This document shows positions 1 to 12,619 of a stretch of DNA of 64,000 bases, piece by piece. Position numbers and translations under genes: made by a program. The notes beneath the pieces were generated by a model that saw only the letters and a program-made list of their open reading frames with translations, was not told where the DNA came from and did no database searches. Source of the stretch: Gymnorhina tibicen (taxonomy: Eukaryota > Chordata > Aves > Passeriformes > Artamidae); contig VXAZ01004023.1 of the NCBI GenBank assembly GCA_013399875.1, positions 1,425,422 to 1,489,421 of the forward strand, in the 5' to 3' direction. Numbering within the stretch: position 1 is the stretch's first letter; each line of letters begins with the position of its first letter.

Positions 1-812
1 TGGTATGAAATCCTTTCAGTTTCCTGTTGAGATTTTTTGATGACAAAATGCCTGTGTCACATCCTATTCCTACCAGTGGGACATGCTGTAACAGCTAGGG
101 CCAATGGGTAACATAGGAAAGTCCTGTCAAAGATGTACAACTGGGGATCCTCTGATAAACTGCACACTATACTTACTATTAGACTGTTAAAATACTGCAC
201 TTCTGTAATACAAAGAACAAAAAGTGCAGCAACACCAAATGTACACTCAACATGTATTAAAAAGTCCCCAGAACAAACAGAAAAAAATGATGCTGTGGAA
301 ATATTGTGATAGCTTCACCGTACTGTGTTGAGAGCACAGGCACTGAAAAACAAAGTTTAATGTTATGATCAAAATGTGTCCCTTTTCCTTTATCTCTCTC
401 CTTTCAGCATGAATCTCATGTTCTCTCCAAAAAAAAAAAAGGAAAAAGCCTGTGAAATTCAAGATTATGTTGTCACTTCTCCTGAAATCTTGATTTTGGT
501 AAAAATATTCAGTATTAATTTTTCCACAAGTAAAACTTCAGTCAGAAAGTTATGGTAATCCTTCCAAATGCATTCTCTAGCTATAAATATCTCAGAAAGC
601 TGCTCCACTTCACAGTGAAACTTTGTCCATATGGAACATATGACTAGGAAGGACTTGGTGAACTACTGAAATCCAGTGCTTTGCTAGAGAAGGCACATGT
701 ATCATTCTGTTTTCTTTAGAACTCATCATAGAAAACGATCAGTTGGAAAACAAGTTAGAGCCTTCAGTTTGTTTTTTTTGAGTTTTTCTGTTGTGGTTTT
801 TTTTTTCTTTAG

Positions 813-854
813 CCTACCAGTAGGACATTACCCAAGAAGCTAAATTTCCTATTG
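813..854 (+). other. Candidate 42-nt exon, plus strand (unproven)
   Basis: A long T-rich tract ends in TTTCTTTAG at 812. The segment 813-854 follows and ends at ATTG/GTAAGA. It is 42 nt, a multiple of three, and is open only in the frame starting at its first base (PTSRTLPKKLNFLL). It is antisense to TRIQK and no partner exon is recognised. Such decoy exons are frequent in T-rich introns, so this is a splice-site observation rather than a gene call. Confidence 0.12.
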
Positions 855-3800
855 GTAAGAAACTGCCTTCTATTTCCTGTTACGTTTCTTTATGGACAAT
901 TTATACAGTTACGGACTGGATATATATGGACTGTTTCTTTCCCATGTGTTTACTTGGGAAGTTCCAAAGGGAACCATATTTGCCTTAATTCATGTTCAGC
1001 TGTGCTAAACAAGGCTTTTCTTGGTCTTCCCTAGTAGTTCTTTCAGCATTTCTTTCAATTCATCTTTCTCAAACATAGATGAGCAAAACAGTACTCAGTA
1101 CTTCAAACTCACTGTCCCCGGTGCCCTAGTTAAAGGCTTTAATATTTTTTATCATTACTCTAAATACATACAAGGATAAAGCAGACTTTTTTCATGACCA
1201 TGAGTAATCACTAGAAACAAGGGAACCTTTCTACTAAGATTTCCAGCTGGTGATATTACTGGTTGTGAATTAGCTGGTCATCAAGGTGCACAGTTCTTTG
1301 ATACCACTTTGACCATAGACAAAAAATGGTGAAGAAACATAATTAGCTCACCTAGCACCTAAATGTTATTCCTTTTATCTTCAGACTTATGGATTGGATT
1401 TTGCTCGCAGTTACAAGGATGAGTATCTGAAATAACTGCTAAATTCAGTAGTGTGATACCTGTCCCAAATTTCCACCACAAGAAAATCCAACCTTCCTAC
1501 TCATGGTCTCTTGACTGTAGGAAGTGTTTCTCTACAGACTAAAAATTACCTGAAAGGTAGCTGAACAAAGCAAAAAAATTAACACTAAACTATGCTTTTA
1601 ATTTCTCTTTTTTCATCAGTGACAGAAATAAGATGAGGAAGACAATCATCTGTGGGATACATTTTTTCTGCTTTTGTAAAAGTCAAAATGTTTTATTCTT
1701 CCTCTCTGAGGAATACATGAAAGCACTTCCCTCTTTGTCCTTTTCACTATGATTACTCATTAGAATTTGCTAATTTTCTCTACGCAAACACAAGTTATAT
1801 TTCCTTCTTCCATTAAACCATTTGGATAGAAGCTCTTTCATGGAATATATATGCTATGAGGTCTGTGGTTTTCCAAGCTGCCTATCAAGACACAGATCCT
1901 CCTGTACTACAGACATTAGTCTGACTTTCTTGTAACTCTACCAATCGTTTCCATCTGGTATTGTACTTAACAGGTGGATTTTCTGAGACACTTCACACTA
2001 TGAAGTATGTTAAGGATTGTACCTTCAGTTCTATTTGATTTGCAATTTATTCAATGTTTCTCTCTGCACATTCTAGTTTGCACAGTCCTCATCTACTCCA
2101 GAAAAGACAAAGAGGACTGCAGCCTATCTTTTCTGTAAAAGTATTTTTTCAGCGACAACCCCACTAGTCATTTCACTCCACTTTTTTCCACCGTTCAGTA
2201 GGCAAAACAGAGGTACTGTACCTGAACATTATGGAAAAGTCTGTGCCAAAAAAAGAACTGCATTCAGGTTTTGTTGTGCCTTCCACATGTATGAAAGGCA
2301 ACCTCACCGCTCACTGAAGACAGTGTAAAATACCTCTAAAAATACATGGATTTAAACTATTGTAGTTATTATTCATAAAGTAACTCAGCCTGCAGGCCTG
2401 ATCAGACCTGCAGAGGCCACTGGATTGAAATCAAAACTGCTTCTGAGAAGCCGAGGGAAACCTACACACGGCACAAATCCTTTTTACGCTTCCTAATCTG
2501 TTCAGTCTGCATGTTATACGGAATACTCTTCCTAAACTTAGCTGACATGTGGCTTGGCTTTGCAAAGTGTTCAACAATACTGGCTTATGGCACTTGCTGG
2601 CCTGAGTTTTGCCACACAGTTCAGTGCCTGCAGTGTGCTGTCCTGGCTTTGATGTATATTAGCTAATTTTGTGCATGCAGCCAGATGATGAAGCAGATCA
2701 GGGAGTTCATTCAACTCACAAACTGCTCAGCACATCTTTTAGTTCAAGCTGGATCAAAATGGCATACAAACAGCTGTGCCATCCCAGAGGATGGTGTACT
2801 ATACACTGTGACATGGTGGCAAGAACAAGGAGAGAGAGGTAGGTGTTGTTAAAGGTCACTTCGTAATGTTGAACTGTACCCTCTGCATATCTGGTTGCAG
2901 GTGCATCAATATATTAGACAACGTGAAATGCAGAAGGATGCATACGGTATGCTCACTCCAATTGCTACAACAGTCCCTGACACAGCTTGTGCCCACCATC
3001 ACTCTCTCCCAAGTAATTCCTACACATGGCTCAAAAGGGAACTGAAAATTGCCCAGGGCAATTTTCCATAAGCAGTGTGCAAGCAGCCACTCTGTCTTAG
3101 GGACAAAAGAGTTTAACAGTATGATCAGGGTTATTCGATGCCAGTTGACCTATGTGCTAGAAAGCAGTACAATGCTTGCTTAACCTACAAGTGCAGATGT
3201 GAATCACCAGTCCAAACTCTCACCCTTCACCTGTTGGAACAGTAGCCTGTAGAGATTATTCTTACACATCTCCAGTCAATGCTTGACAAAGGCCCCACTT
3301 ACATTCTACTTTCACTTAAAACTTCTCCCTGCTCTTCAGTTCACAGCAACCACAGGTCCCCCAGGCCAAGTCTAAACTGACAGCTACAGACTCATTCTGC
3401 CTGTGATGTGAACTGGTAAGGTGCAAGCAGGAGATGCGCTGCCATAGTACACAGCATCATGGCCAAGTTAATTAGCGCTGATAGGAGACAGGTCAACACA
3501 AGCACTGTGCTCAAGAGGCCCAAAGCTGAAGGGTTTAATGCACACTGTGAGCTCAGACTTACTCAAAACGGCTTCAGTAAATCTGGGCCACGCTCTTATC
3601 AGTATGCTGTAACCTTGAGCTGAAGGGACCATGTCTAATGCTGAGACACTGTTTCATTCCATATGCTAGTTCATTATCCAGCTCCTCTCTGTTTTGACTG
3701 CCAACAAATAATGATGTTTTTCAACACTTCTCCACTAGGAACTGAATGCACAAACATCGCATCATAAATGCCACCCAACATCTGCCAGGCAGTTACCATC

Positions 3801-4621
3801 TTCCCATGACTATCACCTAGGCTGAACCTGAGCAAGTGATTTACTGACAATCTGTGTCACATCCTCTTACCTATCACACCCTAGATCATCCAAACACCAA
3901 TGTTTATGAATGGCCCACAGGTATTTGGTTAAAATACCACAGGAAAATTATTTCTAATAAAAAACCCGCCATGCATTCTAAAATTATTGTTACTTAGTTA
4001 ATGAAAAATCAAATATTACAACTGAGGATATCAGTTTTGCTACAAATCTTACAGCACCAATAATGATGAGATATTCACAGAAAATAAATGAAAGAAAAGC
4101 CAGGCTTTTCCACCTTTCCTATTTAACAGGCAGTCAAAATTCTTGAAAATACTACTGTTTACTATATGAATTATTCTAGAACAGTATCAGTAGCTTAGCT
4201 GAGCAAAATGCCCTCAATTGGTCCCATAGTAAACAGGGTATCTATGTAACTGAGATAATGACAAGAACCAGATTTCAAGTAAAGTATTTCAGAAATTAAG
4301 CAACAGATCAGTGACTTGCTTTATATTATCTGTAAATTTATTAACTGAAACCAGAGTGCTCAATCAGGGCAAATTATTTGTTTTCTCACATTCCACTTAC
4401 TGTAGAGCTCTTCGTTCACTTCATGGTGCTTTTCTGTACTGATTCAACTACTACAGGAATGAAAAATCTCAAAATAACTTTGAATGTGTGAATACTTTCA
4501 ATAGTGCTTATTTTAATCAGCCTTTAACATCAAGTAAGAGCAAAAGTTAGTCACATGATGTTTGAGGTTTCTGTAATTGTAATTCAAATCAAGCAACTGC
4601 CTTTTTTTATTTTCATTCTAG

Positions 4622-4658
4622 CAGTTTGAACTTCCTAAGACCATTCTCCGTCTGCCCT
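4622..4658 (+). other. Candidate 37-nt exon, plus strand (unproven)
   Basis: The acceptor TTTTTTTATTTTCATTCTAG ends at 4621. A 37-nt segment follows, ending at CCCT/GTAAGT (donor GT at 4659-4660). The frame from its first base is open (QFELPKTILRLP). It is antisense to TRIQK, with the same orientation as the candidate at 813-854. No homology is recognised and chance occurrence is likely. Confidence 0.12.
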
Positions 4659-7600
4659 GTAAGTTCTTTTCTTATCCAGCACTTAAAGCCTGCAAGCAAT
4701 ATGTAGAGCCGAGCAGACAATCCCATAAATAGTTCAAGACCTTGAAAAGCACAATGTAGCCAGTTCCTAGTTTTCTTCCAAAATAAGGCATAATACGAGC
4801 AAAAGCTTCCACTGAAAAGTATTTTTAATACAATCCAGTTACAGAAATCCATGACAACACGCAATTAATGGACTGCATGATTGCAATCACCAACGTGACT
4901 CATTACATTCAATTCATTACAAAATCCAGATGACTATTCTATGGTCATGCTTACACTGAACATGGATATCTAACACATTCTTTTAAGGCCATAAATAGGC
5001 GCAACACCTGATGAACTACATAATGCACATGGTCACATCCTGAAGCACGAAATACAAAAATCCCTTCAGTTAAACCTCCTGAACTGATGCAAGGTGACTC
5101 TTATGTCTTTCTTCTTAGACCCCTGCCCCTGGAATGGTTGCCAGACTCCTTGCTGCCTTCATTCCTGCTAACCCAGACAAGGGAAGAGCAGCAGAGGTTT
5201 AACAGACCACCACTTTCCACAGTAGGGCAATGGCTGGACAAAACTTAACTGCACCCAAAAAACCCAGCACTACTTCTCATAGCATTGTAGCTAAAGAAAT
5301 GCAGTTACAACTATGAATTATGTTCACCTTAAATATCTATCAAGCACATCTTGAGAGATGCATCTGCGCTGGGCATTTCATTCTTATGCCTGCTCCACTG
5401 CTTTGTTATGATGAAATGAGAGGAAATCAGATTTGTAGTTCACTGCCTAACTCTCCTTGCATTTATTTTGATGTAATATTACCTACAAATATAAGCACAT
5501 GCACCACACGTAGAGAATGTGTATATACGAACACTGTATACATAGAAAAATTATGTCTGAGATTTTTTAGAAATGGGTGTCTAAAATTAGATTTACATAC
5601 TCACATTGAGATGAGAGTACTTTGAAGTCCAGCTTTCACACATGAGCTAAGATTTTCAAAGCCTGGTGAAAGAATTTCTAAAAATGCTAAACTGCTCTGC
5701 CTCTGAATGTAATACATACATGCTTTTATGTGTCTATAGCGAAAACTTTATGTATTTTGTAAAGGACTGTAAGAGTTTTTTCTCAGTTGATTTTGACTGC
5801 AGAAACGAATTCATTGAAGAATTGATCAGAAGCTGAGAGTAAGTACAAACACAAATATGCAACATTGCAACAGCCCTGTAGACACTGGATACCTTACAGG
5901 AATTACAAGTGCTTGAAATAACATCATGCTGAAAGGCAGTTCAGCAACTGGAAACATGTCAAATTTCACTCTCATTTACACCTATAAGAAATTTGTAGCA
6001 ACTCCACTGAGTGAAATGGTGATATTGCTGATGAGATTAAAATAAGAGCAGACTATGAGCCTCCATCTGTATAAAAGTACTAAACAAGTGTAATATGAAT
6101 GTATAGTAAAAGTAGTATAATCAAACAAGCTCAAAGAAACTTTTGCTGTGGAGAGGGGATGGGAGCCAAGGGTTTAGATACACAACCCTTCTCCTTAGCT
6201 TCTCTTCAAGGTGTGTGAACACATTCCCGCAGTCCTCTGGATCTGCAGCCACTCCTCCCATTCTTGCTCAGACTGAGGTTGTGTCTGCCCAACAAATGAA
6301 AACTAAATAATAGCCACACAAACATAAGTACATATCCAGATCTACCATCACCTTTTACGCCCTAAGTCAAGGCCATAAAACAAAGCAATAGCTCTGCTGC
6401 TTTGGACTTAAAAATATGTGACCACAAACTGCATGTGCATAAAATCCATCATCAGTCTTCACAGAACATATTTAAAAACATCCCAATCATCACAAAATGT
6501 GGATTAAATTAGTATAGCCAGACTAGGCTTTACTTCACAGCAGTGTTTTCCTCAGCTGCTCCCGCTTTAGTTTCCAAAAAGTGATTCCACTGGCATAAAA
6601 TTAAAATCAAAACAGCACTAACTGACCAAAGGATGCAGTTCATTTTTTTGCGACACCAAAATTCATTCTTCATAAAACCTCCTCCCAAGAAAAGGGACTA
6701 CACATGGTATCAGTGGCCTATCATTGTGAAGTATGAAACTCAGATTCCAAAACTTGCCAACAGTCACACATAATAGCAAAAGAAGAGCTTTTTTTCCTAC
6801 ATCTCTTTATTACATGCTTAATAGTAGATTTTTAATAGGAAAATTAAAGTGAGGAAATGCAATGTTCCATATGCAAAAAAAAGGGGTACACTAGAATTAT
6901 CTATTTCTTGGGGGTTTTTTCACTATAAATAAACAATAGGAGAAGACTTTCCTTTTTGTCTCAACTTTGTCGGTAGTTGTTTCTGTACTTTTCCCCTCCC
7001 TTCCTTTCCCACACTAAATAGCTGATTGACATTAGAATAGGGGGAAAAAAATAAGACTAGTTAAAAAAATAGACTGGAGCCTTTTTTTATTCCATTGACA
7101 TCTGTCCTGCTACATCTTTGCTTATGGCAGAGAAGAGAAATCTCCATGATGTAGATGTTGCCTTCTGGTTCCGTGCGTTTTCTTAACAGACAAAAGATAG
7201 AGGAATTGCTGTTTTGTGACTAATACTAAAATTTTGAAATTTTCAGTACAAATTCAGTCCAAACATTTTTCACTATTGCTGTTATTTCAGAAATTATATC
7301 TAAAATTTTCATGCTGATAACAAGCACCATAAAAACACAGAAAAGGTAAATAGTAACAGAAAACAGAAAAGGTGAGGTGGTAGAGAGTAAAGACAACTCC
7401 TTTAGCAGTAGGGCAGGTGGAAATGGCAATCTGCCACAAGAAGGGCTTCTCTCTGGAGACAAGAAGGCAACAGGTCCATGCTCCAGCTGGTAGCTGGAGG
7501 TGGGAGCCCCAGAGATGTTCGTGCTGCCACTAGTCCCCAAGCTTTTCTCCATCTCAGGGCTACAGTGAGAGCAGAACCTTGGCCCCAGGATGAGGCACCT

Positions 7601-9754
7601 TTCTTCTGGACAAGTCACCAGTCTCCACACCAAGGAATTTTTAAAAGGCCCAACTTTACCCACGAAGTTTTATCTGTTTGTTCATGTGGGCAGTGCTCTC
7701 TCCACTCCTGCGCTGCCACAGCAGGACTCAGGACTCCTACCCAGTCCCCTTCCCTGCCTCATTGCTCCACATGTGCAATGCCAACGAGCACCACCTCCAT
7801 CACCAAGTCACCATGCTCACTCTACCATCTTGTGCTTTCCAAAACAAAAAAAGAGAACGTATTTTCATTCATAACTTTTACTCCTTCCCAGGGGACGTGA
7901 GGAGCCTTACTTGCTCCAGAGAACCCCTGGGCTATGCCCATATAAGCTTCAGCAGCTAAAAGATCAAGCTGGCAAGTCAGGAGATATAGAGCAGACAATA
8001 GGTAGACCTGTGAGCCTACAAATTGAAGGTTGAATGATTGGCAAACAACTTCTCCTCATGAAAAATTATGCTACAGCAACACAATAGTAATGGGAGCCAA
8101 AAGTATGTCTATTCCTGATTTGTAGACCAGGTTTTAGTTATGCTATAATCCTCTCAGTATGCCTGCTTAGGATCCCACAATCACACAAGTCATGAACACT
8201 ACCCACAAATCCTGCGGCTTCCATGCCGAGCAAGCGACACACCAGATGAAGAAGGATGGAAAATATACATGTGGAATTGTTCTGGGAACTTAAAGCACAC
8301 ATAACAGTAAACAAAGCAAATATGGTACAAAACCTGTTGCTATTTTCACAGCATTTGTGGAGCAAAGCTGCATAAAATGCAGAAGGATGCATACTGCCTC
8401 ACACCTTTCCTCAGATTCCAGCAAATTAAGCACAGCAGCACAAACAGCAGCAGGGAGAAGGAAATGCTCTGCAGAAGAGCTGCCCTGTTTGCTGCTGCAC
8501 TACAGGTATATATTTGGGCATGTGAGCCAGAGATGACTAAGAAGTGTTCACATTACTTTTCCTCATGTCTCTTCCACAGCCTCGGCTGCTCATGGAGATT
8601 TGAGCAGGGAGAGATTAGCTTGGTGCCACCCTCCCTCCTCCAGGCACAGCTGAAGCCAGTATGTAAAGGCTGCTGTGGTTGTCCCCTGTCCACTTGGGGA
8701 CAGGCTTCATGAAACCACTGCCAGTTTGGTCTGATAACTAAAAGACTGCCTCTGCTCCCCACTGAGAAGGCAGTGCCACTGTCAGATACTGGAGCACTAG
8801 CTTAAGTGGCACTACAGACAAATTTTGGCTGGTGGCAGGAGAGATGGCTGAAAGCCAGCTGACAGAGAAGAGCAGTATCAGTCTCTGTGCTGGGGGAATC
8901 CCCTGAAAATGCTACTGAAGCAAACAGCAACCGCTAGCGGCACAAAGGCAAACAAGACACAAGTGATCCTGTTCTCATGGAGAAGAGAAAAAGGCAAACG
9001 GCTGAACTGAAGTAATCAACACGAACTTGAACCATGGCACAGGGCAAACATGTGGCACGCCGTATGGAAACTCAGCACAAAACAGAAAGCTTGGAACAAA
9101 ATGAAATTAAAAATCTGCTTTTATTTCAAATTACTCCACTAAACATCTAACTGAAAATTGTGTTGAAGTTGATAGGACTTTGTGACATGTTGTTCCTTGA
9201 AGGCTGCCATTTTCCATCAAAAAAAAGGTATGAAAGCGTTTCAATCTGGTTACCTTCTATCCAGCAAGGCTAGAAAACATTAAGTTGTAAGCTAAAAAAT
9301 AACATCACACCATTAGTCAGCAGGAGATAGCTGTTCAGCCAGCATCTATCATAATGTTTTCAACAATCCATAGATACTAAATGCCTGGAGAAGAAGGCCA
9401 GCAATCACTCTAAGCATGGATTTTGAGTTTTAAATGCGTTTGATAAATTGGGTTTTTTTTAAAGACAGGTCCTGTGCAGCCTCACTTTATTAACTGTTTC
9501 TTGATATATAATCTGCCTCAAAAAGAGTGATCAAATCCATCTCCAAAACAAATGAGCCTGGAGCATTAGGGCATTCTGTATTCTGAGGGATCATTTGTTG
9601 AGCAGCTTCACACTAAACATCCCTGCAAAAGTACCTAAGCTGTCAAATCTAAGTTTTAATGGATGAATAGGTTTAAAAAAAAAAAAAATTCTTTCTGTAT
9701 AATTTTGAATAAGTACCTAAATGAAATCAGGCCAAGAAGAATCAAGAGGAGTTA

Positions 9755-10149
9755 AAATGAAGGATCCAGAGCATCTCTCTTATGAGGAAAGACTGAGAGA
9801 TCTGAGAGTGTTTACCTAGGAGAAAAAGAGAAGGCTCAAGGACTTCATCAGTGTATATAAATACTTGAAGGGAGGATGCAAAGAGGACAGGGCCAGGCTC
9901 TTCTCGCTGGTGCCCTGTCACAGGACTAGAAGCAATGGGCACACATAGAAACATGGAAGAAAAAAACCTTTTAGTTTGAGGATAGTCAAACACAGGAAGA
10001 GAGGTTGTGGAGTTCTTATCCTCGGAGATACTTAAAAGCTGTCTGAACATTGCTGTGGGCAACCAGTTCTAGGTGGCCCTGCTTGAGCAGGGCAGATGGA
10101 TGAGATGACCTCCACTGGTCCCTGTCAACCTTAACCATCCTGTGACAAA
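9755..10149 (+). mobile_element. CR1 LINE 3' fragment, sense orientation
   Basis: Runs in sense orientation through characteristic avian CR1 3' text: the 'CATCTCTCTTATGAGGAAAG' segment, 'AAATACTTGAAGGGAGGATG', 'AGGTTGTGGAGTTCTTATCC', then 'CTTGAGCAGGGCAGATGGAT' and the terminal 'CCTGTGAC'. It covers the end of ORF2 and the 3' UTR and is 5'-truncated. Many substitutions and indels have destroyed the reading frame. It lies in the inferred TRIQK intron, antisense to the gene. Confidence 0.9.
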
Positions 10150-11621
10150 TGGATGAATTACTACCAGTTACACAAAACTGTGTAAGAACAAAAAAATCAT
10201 GAAGTAATGACAAAAAAACCCAAACCCTTTCAAATTCATGAGGGCAATATTGGACAATATTTGTCAATAATACACCTATTTGTTCTATAATACACGGAAA
10301 GTCATAATGAAACTAGAGGTCTCACTCCACCAAGCTCAGCTACCAGGCCTAAAAATAGCCCAAAATGCTTACAAATAAAACTCAAAACACACCTGGCAAC
10401 ACTTACGTATAAAACCATATCCGTAAATTTTCAAACTCTCCCTCTCACATTCATTAAGTTCAGAGAACTAATTTCCATTGGCAAACTCTATAGCTGTATC
10501 AGTGAATGACCAGAGTGGGAGCTGAAACAACCATCATCAGAGCAAAAGGCAGAGCGCAGGCTATTTTAGTTCTTGCTCTCCATCCTCTAAGGAATATTAC
10601 AATCACAGAAACACCTTCTAGGTTGTATAGTTTGTTTGCCTGCTAGCATGAGATTCTTCCCTACAGTAATTTTTAACACTTGCTTTTGCAAAGTTAAGAG
10701 CAACGTGTCATATCTAAAGAAAACTAGCTTATTATGAACCTCCTCCATATCTTGCAGTACCCAATGGATGATGCTGCTGCAGTGTATAACAGGGAAGGTA
10801 CCAAATTGTTCAGACAACACACCAGGCCAAAACTGCCGAGTCAGCAACATAATAGGATCCCTCCGAGTGCTGGGCCCCACTACAAATACTCCTAGTGCCT
10901 TACTATAGCACAGTGTCCTCTCCCCTGCTCAAGGCACAGCTGATCAGTCCTGGCATCTCACAGCTTTGAGAAGTATAACTGTGCCACACAGCAGTCATGT
11001 GCAAGAAACAGCACAAGCTGTGTAAAGTGGGAGGTAATTATTTGAGCGTTCTACTTAGATAGAGCTTTATACCTGCCCTGGTCTCTGCAGGGATTCTGCT
11101 GATCACCACTCTTTCACGCTGCAGAGGATTTCAAAAAACAACTCCAACCATGGTCACCTGAAAGCGTTTACAAAAAACCAAAAAAAGCAACCCTAAAGGT
11201 GGTGGTTGAAAAACAAGGGACCATGATGAAAAATATGTGGAGAAAATGCCAAAAAGCTGCTACAATCATCCTCTATCCAAGCACCCAGTTACATAGGAGT
11301 TATCCCAAAAACAAGCTGCAGGGCTCCCATTTCTCACCAAACACGTTTGGGTGAAATATTTTTGGTGTCATCTTCTACTGGGCAATGGCTTCCTTGCAAG
11401 GTTTTCTACACAAAACCTAAAAAACCCAAAAGCAGAGAGATTCATATTTTTAACATTTTTCTACTGTATCTGCTTCTCATCCATAAAGGCACTCAAAAGC
11501 TTTCAGCCATACTTCTCATAGATTGAGACAAGGAAATCAGCCACACAAACTACCCAAGATTAGGAAACATATACCACTCCTTAGCTATCTAAAACAAATA
11601 AAATACAAAATAATCCCTTAC

Positions 11622-11639
11622 TTGCAACTTGATAAGAAG
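11622..11639 (-). other. Candidate 18-nt microexon, minus strand (unproven)
   Basis: On the minus strand GCTCTTTTCAG is followed by 18 nt (CTTCTTATCAAGTTGCAA) and the donor GTAAGG. It lies 0.9 kb downstream of the TRIQK coding exon in TRIQK orientation. Its length is a multiple of three, and it would read without a stop after the split glycine codon. Known TRIQK proteins have no such insertion that I recall, so chance is the default explanation. Confidence 0.1.
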
Positions 11640-12538
11640 CTGAAAAGAGCACTAAATCAGTTATATTAAAATAATCAGGCAGCACTAAAAATATTAAGAC
11701 ATGATAAAAATAAGACTGCTTACATAACCCTAGCTCTTTCACCATGAGAATACCCACTGTAAACAACTTTTTTTTCCCAGACATTTGTTGTTTTCTGCAT
11801 ATTTAAACAGATTTAAACAAGTGTGTGCTTAGCAACTGTAAAACAAAGTAATTTACGTAAATAACTGAGTACAGATTAAGGTACTTCATTTTATATATAA
11901 ACTTTAAAAATACTGTGACTTTTATATTATTTAACATACAGAGACAGAATCCTCATGAATGGATTTCAAAAGTAACTCACCTTTGCATTTAAGCAAAGAA
12001 AGAGGGATTTGAGCTTGCTATGTAAGTATCTACATGAAGGTACACGTGCGCATGTACATACTTTGTATACATGTTACCTACATATTTAGTAGGTAAGGAC
12101 AGAAGAAGTCCTAAGAAAAGAAATTAACATGTCTAATGTGTTCATTAGTGTGAGAATAAATGCAGTTATACAATGCAAAAGTCTGTAACATTCAGTGTAT
12201 CAAAAATTGTTATGAATGAGGAAAGTATCTTGTTAGAAATGCCATATATGAAATTAGAGACAAACAGGAAAACCAGGGAAGTTCCAACAGTTCAGAAACA
12301 TTGTGACGCCACTTCATTGCAGTATTTCACCAGTGTTCCCAAACATAGAGCATATACTTTATCTACACTCACTCAAAATACTGTCTTCATAAAGCTGAAT
12401 TAATTACTCAACAGCATATACAAAATGAAGTTTTTGAAGAGGTTACATTTTGTTACACTAGTGGGCGTTGCTGGGGCTGGGGAAAAAAAAAGTTGGTTTT
12501 TTTTTTTTAAAGCACACAAACTTTTCTTTCAAACTTAC

Positions 12539-12619
12539 CTATTTGTTTCCTGTATTGGTCAACAGGAGTCCTTGATGTAGAGGCATCTTTTCTACCCATT
12601 GTTTTCAATCCAAAAATCA
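12539..12619 (-). CDS. TRIQK: TRIQK first coding exon (partial gene)
   Basis: Read on the minus strand, a pyrimidine-rich tract ends in CTGACAG at 12626-12620, then a short 5' UTR leads to ATG at 12599-12597. Twenty codons follow (MGRKDASTSRTPVDQYRKQI) plus the first base of a split codon, then the donor AG/GTAAGT at 12538-12533. This matches the N-terminus of TRIQK, a small vertebrate protein with three QxxK/R motifs and one C-terminal membrane segment, reported at the endoplasmic reticulum. QYRK is the first motif; the later motifs and membrane segment lie in exons not seen here. Ending one base into a glycine codon agrees with the known MGRKDA...QIG reading. Residues 7-11 (STSRT) differ from the human form, while MGRKDA and PVDQYRKQI are kept. 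The start has A at -3 and G at +4. Function is poorly known, so none is assigned beyond family membership. Confidence 0.93.

Larger units (their letters stand above)
1..12538 (-). other. Inferred TRIQK intron downstream of first coding exon
   Basis: In TRIQK orientation this stretch follows the donor of the coding exon. I searched by eye for the remaining exons (the KQDYKK segment and the C-terminal membrane segment) and did not find them, so the intron probably continues past position 1. One clear repeat is present, a CR1 at 9755-10149. There are three tiny splice-flanked open segments (813-854, 4622-4658, 11622-11639) and a moderate GC rise at 7440-7800 with overlapping open frames that look like shadows. 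The rest is AT-rich with no feature I can support. Confidence 0.55.

Noticed and set aside
7226..7900. Overlapping open frames of 93-145 codons on both strands
   Set aside because: A local GC rise gives open frames on both strands at once. There are no recognisable motifs, consistent splice sites or coding signal.
10740..10895. Acceptor-like CATATCTTGCAG followed by an open plus-strand frame starting MDDAAAVYNR
   Set aside because: The frame ends after about 43 codons, the opposite strand is open over the same bases, and no family is recognised. Not enough to call an exon.
1..12538. Remaining TRIQK exons (central QxxK motifs and membrane segment)
   Set aside because: Searched by eye on the minus strand for the expected codons and found no match. 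They most likely lie beyond position 1.
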